From assembly GCF_010500245.1 (NCBI RefSeq), contig NZ_JAAGOX010000053.1:186001-250000 (forward strand): a DNA stretch of 64,000 nucleotides, in the 5' to 3' direction. The notes beneath the pieces were generated by a model. The model had not been told where the DNA came from and searched no databases. It worked only from the letters and a program-made list of their open reading frames with translations. Below are positions 44,817-55,490 of this stretch, one piece after another; position 1 is the stretch's first letter; the number at the start of each line of letters is the position of its first letter. Made by a program: the position numbers and the translations under genes. This DNA is from Ruegeria sp. PrR005. Lineage in GTDB: Bacteria > Pseudomonadota > Alphaproteobacteria > Rhodobacterales > Rhodobacteraceae.

Positions 44817-45923
44817 ATGTCGGAAGAAAGACTTCGGGCTGGAGCAGAGAACCTTTTGCGCAATTGCAGCGGTCTGAACCCAGGGGATCACCTTTTGATT
44901 CTTCAGGAAGACGCCGACAACGGATATTACGACGCCGACCTCGCCGCCGTCATTGCGGGTTGCGCCAAAACAATGGGCATCGGGACCGAGCTTAGAACGG
45001 CGCCTTTCGATCCCTTGGGGTCGGTCTTGCCGACAGGCATTCAGACGGCCATGGCGGCCGCTGATCGGACCTTGTTCCTGTCACGCAGTGGCGACCAGAT
45101 CAGGTTCAGCGAGGAGATGCGCGAAACACGGCCTATCGTTGCCTATGTCCTGGATACAGAGATGCTGGCGTCAAGGTTTGGTGCCGCGCATTACAGTGGC
45201 TTTGTGCAGATCAAGGATGCCGTGAACACGCTGTTGGCGAATGCACGGACAATCCGTGTGACTTGCCCGTTGGGAACGGATTTCAGCGGACCGGGGGCCA
45301 ACTTTCCCGACAAAGGAATAACAGACGTCGCAATCACCCGGTTCCCGATGTCAGTTTTTGCTCCCGTCCCAGTTACCGGGTTTTCCGGCGTGATTGTACA
45401 GGATGGGTTTCTGGTGGGGACGGGATCCAAGTTTTACAAACCCTACGGCTGCCAACTGAACTCCCCTGTCGAAATTCACTTCAGAGACACCAAACTCGAG
45501 GGCTTTAGGGGCGAGCCCGAGGATGTCCAGCGCGCAACGATGCATTTTCGCCGCGTCGGAGAACAATTCGGGCTGGATCCCATGACGGTTCATTCCTGGC
45601 ATGCGGGAATTCACCCGGGCTGCTTCTACACCAGACCGGCTGCCGAAAATTTCGAACGGTGGAGCGGCAGTGCCTTCGGGAATCCGCGGTTGCTGCATTT
45701 CCATACATGCGGAGACTATGCCCCCGGAGAGATTTCCCTGAATGTACTGGATCCGACCATCGAGGTTGACGGGGATAAGATATGGGATGTGGGCGTTTTC
45801 CACGTTTCCCGTGTTCCCGGCGGAGCAGAGATCCTGGAACGTTACCCGTGTATCCGCGCGACATTCGACAACCCGGAAACGCAGGTCGGTCAGGGGCCGA
45901 CAGGGCGGCTTTCAGTCCTTTGA
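44817..45923 (+). CDS. M29 aminopeptidase-like / NicX-like metal-dependent protein, unknown substrate
   Basis: 368 aa from the ATG at 44817. TCPLGTDFSGPGANFPDKG, HSWHAGIHPGCFYTRP and LLHFHTCGDYAPGEIS resemble the clan of leucyl aminopeptidase T (M29) and 2,5-dihydroxypyridine dioxygenase NicX, with several His and acidic residues that could bind metal. The stop is 7 bp from the Rieske gene's stop, convergent. I cannot tell hydrolase from ring-cleaving dioxygenase by eye. Confidence 0.5.
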   Translation: MSEERLRAGAENLLRNCSGLNPGDHLLILQEDADNGYYDADLAAVIAGCAKTMGIGTELRTAPFDPLGSVLPTGIQTAMAAADRTLFLSRSGDQIRFSEEMRETRPIVAYVLDTEMLASRFGAAHYSGFVQIKDAVNTLLANARTIRVTCPLGTDFSGPGANFPDKGITDVAITRFPMSVFAPVPVTGFSGVIVQDGFLVGTGSKFYKPYGCQLNSPVEIHFRDTKLEGFRGEPEDVQRATMHFRRVGEQFGLDPMTVHSWHAGIHPGCFYTRPAAENFERWSGSAFGNPRLLHFHTCGDYAPGEISLNVLDPTIEVDGDKIWDVGVFHVSRVPGGAEILERYPCIRATFDNPETQVGQGPTGRLSVL

Positions 45924-45930
45924 CAAGGTC

Positions 45931-46986
45931 TCAGTCGGCAGAGGTTTCCGATCTGATCTGACGGGCCACCCGGGTGCGAAAACGCATTGCGCCGGCGTCC
46001 AGGCCAAGATTGATATAGCCGGACTTGCGGTTCGCCATGCCTGTTTGAACGTGCTCCAGAACTTCCTTGTCCTCATTGAACGCCATCGTCGCGCCTTCGA
46101 ACATCCGTTGCGAGAGCTGATGATCCTCTGCATGCATATTGCGGTGCTGAAACCAGAAATACCGGGACTGGCGCGCATTTACAGGGGTTATGAAATTGTA
46201 GGAAATGTTCACAAAGGCATTGGGAGAGACCGGCCTCTGCGCGCCGCCCTCTCCCGCAGGGGTATAGACCGACATGTTGATCGCGGTGGATGGCAGGCGA
46301 CATTCATAGTGCTGTTTGCGGTCGCAGGTGGGGCCAAAGGGCAGCATGGCTTTGTAGTACGGTGGCGGCTCCTCGCCCAGAACCCAGCGCGAGACGATAA
46401 CACCGTTCTCGATCTCCTCCAGATCCAGGGGCCGGTTATCGGTTCCCGCCCCCGCGAATGACGAAAGATGAACCCAGGCCACATGGCTCGGGTCGAGAAG
46501 ATTGTCGATTATGTAGAGGTAGTGACAAGCCATCTCCATGGCGCCTTTCGGCGTCTTGCCCCAGTCAGGATTGTCGAAGTTGGGGATGTCCAGAATTTCG
46601 TCTCTGTCCGCCTTGTCCGGGTCACCCATCCACAGCCACAGGAAACCCCACCTGTCTTCGGCGGGATAGGAATGAACAGCGGCGCGCCGCGGAGGATTGT
46701 CGAGCTGGGTCGGGGCAATGACACATTCGCCGGTACAATCGAAGGTCAGGCCGTGATACCCGCAGACCACGTTGTCACCTTCGACAGAGCCGCGCGACAG
46801 GGGCAACTTGCGATGCGGACAGGCGTCCTCCAACGCAATTGCATTGCCATTGGTGTCCCGAAAGATCGCGATTTGCTCTTCCAGAATGGTGACTGCGCTC
46901 AACGTCCGCCCAAAGTCCTCGCTGCGTCCGGCGACATACCAGCTGTTTCGCAGGAAACCTTCCGCTCCGATCAGGTCAGGCCGCAT
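45931..46986 (-). CDS. Rieske aromatic-ring oxygenase, VanA-like
   Basis: 351 aa from the ATG at 46986 (AAGGGGTG upstream; a GTG two codons earlier is less likely). The Rieske cluster is CPHR with CGYHG 17 residues on. The catalytic domain has IIDNLLDPSHVAWVH, with the mononuclear Fe His pair. This resembles vanillate O-demethylase oxygenases, which demethylate or hydroxylate aromatic carboxylates. No VanB-type reductase is nearby. It is last in an operon with an ABC transporter, so its substrate is probably imported by it. Confidence 0.8.
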   Translation of the reverse strand: MRPDLIGAEGFLRNSWYVAGRSEDFGRTLSAVTILEEQIAIFRDTNGNAIALEDACPHRKLPLSRGSVEGDNVVCGYHGLTFDCTGECVIAPTQLDNPPRRAAVHSYPAEDRWGFLWLWMGDPDKADRDEILDIPNFDNPDWGKTPKGAMEMACHYLYIIDNLLDPSHVAWVHLSSFAGAGTDNRPLDLEEIENGVIVSRWVLGEEPPPYYKAMLPFGPTCDRKQHYECRLPSTAINMSVYTPAGEGGAQRPVSPNAFVNISYNFITPVNARQSRYFWFQHRNMHAEDHQLSQRMFEGATMAFNEDKEVLEHVQTGMANRKSGYINLGLDAGAMRFRTRVARQIRSETSAD

Positions 46987-46995
46987 ATTCACCCC

Positions 46996-47331
46996 TTACG
47001 CAGAAAAAACATCAAACGCCTTCAGCGCCTTGGCGCTATAGGCATACGAGGGCCCACCCCCCATGTAGGTGGCCATCGCCAGGGCCTCGCACATCTCGGC
47101 CCGGGTCGCGCCAAGACGGACGAGCGAACGGACGTGAAAACCGATACAACTGTCGCATCGGGTCGCAATAGCAATCCCCAGCGCGATGAATTCCTTTGTC
47201 TTTTCGCTCAAGGCGCCATCGGTCTTGGCCGCCTTGCCCATGATGCCGAAACCGCGAACGGTTTCCGGTACCTCTTTCGAATAGGCCGCGATATCGCCTT
47301 CGATTTCGGTCATGAAGGTTTTCCAGTCCAT
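46996..47331 (-). CDS. AhpD-like carboxymuconolactone-decarboxylase-family protein
   Basis: 111 aa from the ATG at 47331, with GGAGGAGAG upstream. An intact CDSCIGFH (CxxCxxxH) motif marks an AhpD-type thiol protein. LGATRAEMCEALAMATYMGGG is typical. It lies 9 bp before the Rieske gene and 11 bp after the permease. Function in the operon unknown. Confidence 0.8.
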   Translation of the reverse strand: MDWKTFMTEIEGDIAAYSKEVPETVRGFGIMGKAAKTDGALSEKTKEFIALGIAIATRCDSCIGFHVRSLVRLGATRAEMCEALAMATYMGGGPSYAYSAKALKAFDVFSA

Positions 47332-47342
47332 GCCTCTCCTCC

Positions 47343-48104
47343 TCACCCCCGTTCGTCCGAGCCCATGCGCCGCTCCAGCCAGCGCACACCGGCGCTGATG
47401 ATCAGGACCAGTACAAGGTATTCAAGGATCAGCAGGGTATAGATTTCCAAGGGTCGGTATTCGGTAACCACCAGTTCATTGGCGCGGCGGGTCAGTTCCT
47501 GCATGCCGATGACGCTGGCAAAGGCGCTCATCTTGACGATGTAGATGAACTGGTTGGCCAGCGGCGGCAGAATGCGCCGGATCGCCTGTGGCAGGATCAC
47601 GTAGCGCATGGTCTGGAGGTAGTTCAGACCGATGGTCTGCGCCGCTTCGGTCTGACCCTTGGCGATCGACTGAATGCCGGCGCGATAGATCTCGGCTGTG
47701 AACGCACTGTCGGACAGAGCCAGCGTAATGACCGCCCCCCAAAACGGATCAATCGGGATGTTCAATCCCATCTCGCGGAAAATGATCGGCAGCCCGTAGA
47801 ACACCCAGAACAGCATGGGCAACAGGGGGATGGAGCGGATGAACTCCACATAGACCCGGTTGACCAGCCTCCAGCCGCGTTTCTTGGACAATCCCGGCAG
47901 GGCAACGACAAGGCCCACCACGATGGACAGAACCGCCGCGATAACCGAGATCAGAATGGTGTCGCCCATGCCCGAGATCAGGAACTTGATATTGATCCAG
48001 CCCCCCGGCGTCATCGGATTGATGACGTACCAGCCCCAGGTCGAGGAACTGGAACATCCCGAAAGCGCCAGAATGGGAAGTGCGAGAAGCAGGAGTTTCT
48101 TCAT
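47343..48104 (-). CDS. amino-acid-type ABC transporter permease
   Basis: 253 aa from the ATG at 48104. Opens with a lipoprotein-like MKKLLLLALPILALSGCSSS, then WGWYVINPMTPGGW, and HisM/GlnP-type membrane segments with the coupling loop GQTEAAQTIGLNYLQTMRYV. One permease gene only, so it probably works as a homodimer. 13 bp after the ATPase gene. Confidence 0.88.
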   Translation of the reverse strand: MKKLLLLALPILALSGCSSSSTWGWYVINPMTPGGWINIKFLISGMGDTILISVIAAVLSIVVGLVVALPGLSKKRGWRLVNRVYVEFIRSIPLLPMLFWVFYGLPIIFREMGLNIPIDPFWGAVITLALSDSAFTAEIYRAGIQSIAKGQTEAAQTIGLNYLQTMRYVILPQAIRRILPPLANQFIYIVKMSAFASVIGMQELTRRANELVVTEYRPLEIYTLLILEYLVLVLIISAGVRWLERRMGSDERG

Positions 48105-48117
48105 CAACCCTCGCGCC

Positions 48118-48879
48118 TCAATGCTGCAATATCTGTGACAGGAACTTCTGACAGCGGGGGGAACGCGGCGCCCCGAAAAACTCCTCTGGTGACCCCTGCT
48201 CGACGATCTCGCCCGCGTCCATGAACACCATCTGATCGGCCACCTTTCGGGCAAAACCCATCTCATGCGTAACCACCACCATGGTCATGCCCTCTTCGGC
48301 CAGCGTTACCATGACATCGAGAACCTCAGAGATCATTTCCGGGTCCAGCGCCGAGGTCGGTTCGTCAAACAGAAGCACCTTGGGTTCCATGCACAGCGAC
48401 CGTGCAATGGCCACCCGCTGCTGCTGGCCTCCGGACAACTGGCCGGGGCGCTTGCGGGCCTGCTCCGGGATATGCACCCTTTCGAGATAGTGCATCGCGC
48501 GCGCCTCGGCCTCTGACCGGGTCATGCCGCGTGCCTTGATCGGGCCAAGCGTCAGGTTTTCAAGAACCGTCAGGTGCGGGAACAGGTTGAACTGCTGGAA
48601 CACCATGCCAACCTCAGAGCGGATGGCCGCCACAGATTTCGGATCGTTGGTCAATTCCACCCCGTCGACGCGAATCGTCCCCTCCTGATGCTCCTCCAGC
48701 CGGTTGATGCAGCGCACCACGGTCGACTTGCCCGACCCCGACGGCCCACAGATCACGACTTTTTCACCCAGACCGACAGACAAGTCGATATTCTTAAGAA
48801 CATGGAAGGTTCCGAACCACTTGTTCACACCCTTGAGTTCGATCGCTTGTGTTGATCGGGGCTGGATTTGGGCGGACAT
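48118..48879 (-). CDS. amino-acid-type ABC transporter ATP-binding protein
   Basis: 253 aa. Walker [10 protein letters not shown], signature [15 protein letters not shown], Walker [16 protein letters not shown]. GlnQ/HisP type. First gene of the operon ATPase-permease-AhpD-Rieske. The binding protein is divergent across 112 bp. Confidence 0.92.
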   Translation of the reverse strand: MSAQIQPRSTQAIELKGVNKWFGTFHVLKNIDLSVGLGEKVVICGPSGSGKSTVVRCINRLEEHQEGTIRVDGVELTNDPKSVAAIRSEVGMVFQQFNLFPHLTVLENLTLGPIKARGMTRSEAEARAMHYLERVHIPEQARKRPGQLSGGQQQRVAIARSLCMEPKVLLFDEPTSALDPEMISEVLDVMVTLAEEGMTMVVVTHEMGFARKVADQMVFMDAGEIVEQGSPEEFFGAPRSPRCQKFLSQILQH

Positions 48880-48947
48880 TTTTCTTCCTGGGAAATATTT
48901 TTCTTGAGGTTAGCGGTGTGCTTGCCCTTAAATCAAGTATCAAATCC

Positions 48948-48961
48948 ACTGGTTTTCCAGT
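48948..48961. promoter_or_regulatory. candidate operator in the divergent ABC spacer
   Basis: ACTGG-TTTT-CCAGT, perfect 5-bp arms, about 30 bp before the binding-protein gene. Could be bound by the XRE-cupin regulator encoded nearby. Confidence 0.3.
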
Positions 48962-48991
48962 CAGGAATAGAACCACTAACGGGAGATACCT

Positions 48992-49762
48992 ATGAATAGC
49001 TTTCTAAAGGCCATAGCGATTGCCGCTGTCGGCGTGGTGCTGTCGACCGCGGCACAGGCGCAATCGGCGCTGAACGACATCTTGGACAACGGGGTTCTCA
49101 AGGTCGGCACAACCGGCGACTGGAACCCGATGACGCTGCGCGACCCTGCGACCAACAGCTACAAGGGCTATGACATCGACATCATGAACGAATTGGCCAA
49201 GGACCTGGGTGTCGAGGTCGAGTTCGTTCCGACCGACTGGAAGACATTGGTCAATGGCGTGGTCGCCGGACAGTATCACATTACCGGCTCGGCTTCGATC
49301 TCACCGCCCCGTATGAAGGTTGCGGGCTTCTCGGAAAGCTACATCGCCGTCGAGATCTTCCCCTTCACCACCAAGGACAAGGCCGACAAATTCTCGGGCT
49401 ATGACTCGATCAACCAACCCGGCGTGAAGGTCGCCACAACCCTTGGCACCACGTTTGAAAAACTGGTGCGGGAATGGTTCCCCAACGCCGACATCAAAGT
49501 GGTCGAAGCGCCCGCACGCGGATATCAGGAGGTTCTGGCCGGCCGTGCCGATGTTTTCGTGACGTCGAACATCGAAGGGTCCACGCTGGAGGCCAAATTC
49601 CCTGTCGTGCGCGTACCCAATGCCGAACCCCGCGCGCCCTCGCCCATCGCCATGATCCTGCCTCAGGACGATCAGGTCTGGATCAACTACGTGAACAACT
49701 GGGTAAAGGTGAAAGCGGCCCAGGGTTTCTTTGAAGAGAACCGCAAGAAATGGGGTCTTTAA
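48992..49762 (+). CDS. periplasmic solute-binding protein, amino-acid family (SBP family 3)
   Basis: 256 aa. Signal peptide to AQAQS, then NGVLKVGTTGDWNPMTLRD, GYDIDIMNELAKDLGVEVEF and ASISPPRMKVAGFS. Its layout also resembles periplasmic cyclohexadienyl dehydratase (PheC), which shares the fold. With the divergent ATPase and permease, uptake is the better reading. The ligand may be a small aromatic or amino-carboxylate. Confidence 0.85.
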   Translation: MNSFLKAIAIAAVGVVLSTAAQAQSALNDILDNGVLKVGTTGDWNPMTLRDPATNSYKGYDIDIMNELAKDLGVEVEFVPTDWKTLVNGVVAGQYHITGSASISPPRMKVAGFSESYIAVEIFPFTTKDKADKFSGYDSINQPGVKVATTLGTTFEKLVREWFPNADIKVVEAPARGYQEVLAGRADVFVTSNIEGSTLEAKFPVVRVPNAEPRAPSPIAMILPQDDQVWINYVNNWVKVKAAQGFFEENRKKWGL

Positions 49763-49776
49763 GCTCCTGACCGGGT

Positions 49777-49793
49777 GGCCGCCTTTGGCGGCC
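49777..49793. terminator. hairpin between convergent binding-protein and XRE-cupin genes
   Basis: GGCCGCC-TTT-GGCGGCC, 7-bp perfect stem, 14 bp after the binding-protein stop and just before the end of the XRE-cupin gene. No T-run. Confidence 0.5.
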
Positions 49794-49800
49794 GCTTCCC

Positions 49801-50409
49801 TCAGACGTCGTTCGAAACTGCCTTGGTCACCAGGGTAATGAAACTGACCCTGTCCGTCTTGAGCTCAACCGGCCCATGCGCATTGCTTGATTCAAAGCTG
49901 ATACTGTCCCCCGGTTTCATGTGGTATTTGGCTTCTCCGCACTGGAACACCATTTCACCACTGGTGACATGCATGAACTCCAACCCCCGGTGCCGGTAGA
50001 GCGGGCGCGGTTTCAGTGGCTTTTCAAGCGTGACACTGAAGCTTTCAAAACAGACATGACTTGCCTCGGCCCGTCCGATCATCTTGTAGGTATGACCAAA
50101 ACCACTTCCCAGCCTCTGCACGGTCACCCCTTCGCCCGCCGCGACAAAGGAAACATCCGAATGCTCAACCGTTCCGGCAAAGAAGTTGATCAGCGGAACT
50201 CCGATGCCGCCAGCTAGCGCCGCCAGGGTCCCCAACGAGGCGGAAACCTGGCCGCGCTCAATCTTGGATATCATGGCCGTGGACACACCAGAGCGTGTCG
50301 ACAGTTCGGCCAACGTCAACCCGCCCAGCATCCGGTGCGTCTTGACTGTCGCTCCTACAACCTGGTCCAGCGCAGGTTTCTCGATATCCAGCGGCGGTGA
50401 ATCTTCCAT
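49801..50409 (-). CDS. XRE-family regulator with cupin sensor domain
   Basis: 202 aa. HTH at about 20-75 (LTLAELSTRSGVSTAMISKI), cupin at about 125-190 (HRGLEFMHVTSGEMVFQ, MKPGDSISFES). It is divergent from the creatininase-family gene with 78 bp between them. It is the only regulator inside the 44-51 kb block, so it probably controls the block. Confidence 0.88.
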   Translation of the reverse strand: MEDSPPLDIEKPALDQVVGATVKTHRMLGGLTLAELSTRSGVSTAMISKIERGQVSASLGTLAALAGGIGVPLINFFAGTVEHSDVSFVAAGEGVTVQRLGSGFGHTYKMIGRAEASHVCFESFSVTLEKPLKPRPLYRHRGLEFMHVTSGEMVFQCGEAKYHMKPGDSISFESSNAHGPVELKTDRVSFITLVTKAVSNDV

Positions 50410-50430
50410 ACCGACAGGTTATTATGCTCT

Positions 50431-50449
50431 AGCGCAAAGGGAAAGCGCT
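50431..50449. promoter_or_regulatory. candidate XRE-cupin operator
   Basis: AGCGC-N9-GCGCT (spacer AAAGGGAAA), 21 bp upstream of the XRE-cupin start, in the divergent spacer with the creatininase-family gene. Inferred autoregulatory site. Confidence 0.3.
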
Positions 50450-50487
50450 CTGCCACCACAGGTGTCCGTCGTCAAAAGGAGAGGGGA

Positions 50488-51228
50488 ATGCAGCTGTCCC
50501 ACATGACCTGGCAACAGGTCGAGACATGCCTGAAAAAGGGTGCCGCTGTCATGGTGCCCGTCGGTTCGACCGAGCAGCATGGCCCAATGGGCCGGATTGG
50601 AACCGACACCATCTGTGCCGAAGCGGTCGCCTTGGCCGCGGCCGAGATTTGCGGCGCGATCGTCGCGCCACCGCTTGCCTATACACCGGCTCCGTTCAAC
50701 ACGGCCTTTCCCGGGACGGTTTCCATGCCCGAGGACCTGTTTCAGGCACATGCCACAGCGGTGTTCCGGGGACTGATGGCGCAAGGGTTTCGCGGAGTCT
50801 ACGTCGTCAACGGCCACGGGGCGAACATTCGGCCATTGGAGAATGTGGCAAGGGACCTGGCACCATCTCCCATCTGCATCCGCAGTTGGTGGGAACCCAC
50901 AGAGGTCAACCGGATGCGCAAAACGCTCTACGGCGATTGGGAAGGGATGCATGCCACCCCATCCGAGATCGCCATCACCCAGGCATTGCTGGGAACGTTA
51001 CCCGCAGGCGAGGCTGCCCTGCCGCCGAAATCGCTGAGTGCCGACTACATCCGGGCGCATGCGGGCGATCGTCACGGTCCGCCAGATGCACACAGGGCCG
51101 AGTTTCCCGATGGCCGGGTCGGATCGCATTCAGCGCTTGCAAATCCCGTGGATGGGGCAAGGCTGCTTGAAAGCGCCGCCCGGGGCATCGCGGTCGAGTT
51201 TGCGGAGTTCCTGAACAGGGTGCGTTGA
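50488..51228 (+). CDS. creatininase-family metal-dependent amidohydrolase
   Basis: 246 aa. Metal-site motifs in order: GSTEQHGP, GTDTICAEA, NGHGANIRP and the acidic residue in GMHATPSEIA. The family opens cyclic amides (creatinine) and includes other C-N hydrolases such as MftE. The substrate is not readable. Placed in the accessory block, it may act on a lactam formed in the pathway. Confidence 0.85.
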   Translation: MQLSHMTWQQVETCLKKGAAVMVPVGSTEQHGPMGRIGTDTICAEAVALAAAEICGAIVAPPLAYTPAPFNTAFPGTVSMPEDLFQAHATAVFRGLMAQGFRGVYVVNGHGANIRPLENVARDLAPSPICIRSWWEPTEVNRMRKTLYGDWEGMHATPSEIAITQALLGTLPAGEAALPPKSLSADYIRAHAGDRHGPPDAHRAEFPDGRVGSHSALANPVDGARLLESAARGIAVEFAEFLNRVR

Positions 51229-51248
51229 ATATCCCTTGGACAACGAAA

Positions 51249-51280
51249 AGAGGCCAGCAAACGTATTGCTGGCCTCTCTT
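51249..51280. terminator. bidirectional terminator between creatininase-family gene and katG
   Basis: AGAGGCCAGCAA and TTGCTGGCCTCT form a perfect 12-bp stem with loop ACGTA, followed by CTTTA. It is 20 bp after the plus-strand stop and 39 bp from the katG end. On the minus strand the stem is followed by TTTTCG. Confidence 0.88.
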
Positions 51281-51318
51281 TACATCCCTCGGCCGAAGGA
51301 TCGACCGATGACTACGGT

Positions 51319-53604
<2,286 letters not shown>

Positions 53605-53734
53605 TCAGGCTATCAAGTTGGATTGATCGGATTAAGTTCTATTTTCTGATACTTTCGATAATTTTACCCTATGACAAGTTTCATAGGTCCCGCGGCCCCG
53701 TCATCACCCACGGCCCAGCCTATCCAAAGCGGGT

Positions 53735-55387
53735 TTATGCGGCTGCCGGGCGGCCCGCATTGTCTTCGATCACCATCCGGGCCGCCCGGGCCGCCAGCAT
53801 CATCGTGGGCGCATTGGTGTTGCCTGATGTGACATTTGGAAACGCCGAGGCGTCGATGACACGAAGCCGCCCGATCCCATGTACCCGCAACCGATTGTCC
53901 GTTACGGACACGTCCGGCCCGACACCCATGCGGCATGTACAACTGGCATGGAAAACGGTCCCTGCGCGCTGTCGGAAATTCTCCAGCAAGGCATTGTCAT
54001 CCATCCCCAGAATGTCCGGGTCGCGCCGGGCGCGGGTCACTTGCCGCATTGTCGGCGATTGCGCCAGTTGTTGGAGCAAATGGCTGGCTGCAACGGCAGT
54101 TTGCTGGTCTTCCGAGGTGGAAAGTGAATTGGGTTGGATGCGCGGTGCATCTGTTGGATCGGCTGACCTCAGTGTGATCCAGCCCCGGCTGGTTGGCCGA
54201 CAGGGTTGAACGCATAAAAGGAATCCGTTGTCGCGGTCGACGCGCGGCGCCCCGTCCGGCAGGGTCGCATAGGTCGCAGGGTTGCAATACACCTGAACAT
54301 CCGGGAAAGATGCGCCGCTGGTCCGCAGATACCCGCTCACCTGATTGACGGGAACAGACAGGGGCCCGCCGCGCGTCAGCAGATATTGCACGCCGGCGCG
54401 CAGCTGCCCTGTTCGTCGCCCTAAGATACCGTTCAGCGTCGCCTCGTTAGCCCAGTAATAGTGGGACACAGCCAGGTGATCCTGTAACCCCCGCCCGACA
54501 TGCGGATGGTCCAGGGTCACAGCGATACCGAGGGCCCTGAGATCGGCGGCGGGACCGATCCCCGACAACATCAGCAGCTTGGGCGAGTCGATTGCCCCTG
54601 CGCACAGCATCACCTCGCGCCGCGCGGTAGTTTCCCGGACCTCGCCGTTCAGCCGATAGCGGACCCCGGTCGCCAATTTCCCTTGTGTCAGAATACGTTC
54701 GACGCGCGCACCACTGACCACGGACAGGTTGTGCCGCTTAGTTGCCGGCCGCAGGAACGCGTCGGCGGCGGACCATCGGCGTCCGTTCCGGACCGTGGCG
54801 CGCATGTACCCCATCCCTTCGTTCGGATGATGGTTCTGACCCGTTGGTGCGCTGCCGTTGAGATCCTCAAGAATAGGCCAATGCAGATCGCGGGCGGCGT
54901 CCAGGAAGTGGCGGCTGAAGGGGGACATCGCGTTCTTCAGATCGCTTACTACAACCGGGCCGGAGCCGCGCGAGGTTCCATCCGCTTCGACAACGGTTTC
55001 CAGCGCGTCATAGGTTTCCTGAACGGTTTTCCAGTCCCAGCCCGTTGCGCCGGCTTTGGCCCAATCGTCAAAATCATGCGGCAGGCCACGCATGTATGCC
55101 ATCGCGTTGATCGACGAAGACCCGCCGATCACCTTGCCGCGCGGCCAGTATCCGGTCCGTCCGCCAAGGCCCGGATCAGGTTCGGCCTGGTATTTCCAGT
55201 TCACCCGGGCATCGGAAAAAGTCAGGCCGTAACCCATTGGCATCTTAACGGAAAATCTCTCATCGCTACCCCCTGCCTCGATCACCTGCACGGTAAAACG
55301 GCCGCATTCGGACAGTCGGTCGGCCAGAACACAGCCCGCCGAACCGGCGCCGACAATGATGAAATCGAATTCAGGCGCCTTGGTCAT
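53735..55387 (-). CDS. GMC-family FAD oxidoreductase (choline dehydrogenase-like)
   Basis: 550 aa from the ATG at 55387. FAD fold DFIIVGAGSAGCVLADRLSE, the YWPRGKVIGGSSSINAMAYM signature, and the catalytic His in FHASCTCRMG, then DASAFPNVTSGNTNAPTMM. It oxidises an alcohol; substrate unknown. Divergent from a LysR regulator, which begins 103 bp away. Confidence 0.9.
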   Translation of the reverse strand: MTKAPEFDFIIVGAGSAGCVLADRLSECGRFTVQVIEAGGSDERFSVKMPMGYGLTFSDARVNWKYQAEPDPGLGGRTGYWPRGKVIGGSSSINAMAYMRGLPHDFDDWAKAGATGWDWKTVQETYDALETVVEADGTSRGSGPVVVSDLKNAMSPFSRHFLDAARDLHWPILEDLNGSAPTGQNHHPNEGMGYMRATVRNGRRWSAADAFLRPATKRHNLSVVSGARVERILTQGKLATGVRYRLNGEVRETTARREVMLCAGAIDSPKLLMLSGIGPAADLRALGIAVTLDHPHVGRGLQDHLAVSHYYWANEATLNGILGRRTGQLRAGVQYLLTRGGPLSVPVNQVSGYLRTSGASFPDVQVYCNPATYATLPDGAPRVDRDNGFLLCVQPCRPTSRGWITLRSADPTDAPRIQPNSLSTSEDQQTAVAASHLLQQLAQSPTMRQVTRARRDPDILGMDDNALLENFRQRAGTVFHASCTCRMGVGPDVSVTDNRLRVHGIGRLRVIDASAFPNVTSGNTNAPTMMLAARAARMVIEDNAGRPAAA

Positions 55388-55490
55388 GGTCGGTCTTTCC
55401 GCGATTTGTCCGAGCAATTTCCGAGGGAAAAATGGACAAATCAAACGATGTGTTTTACGCCTGAGGCGAAACCAGGATTGAAGCTGACCC

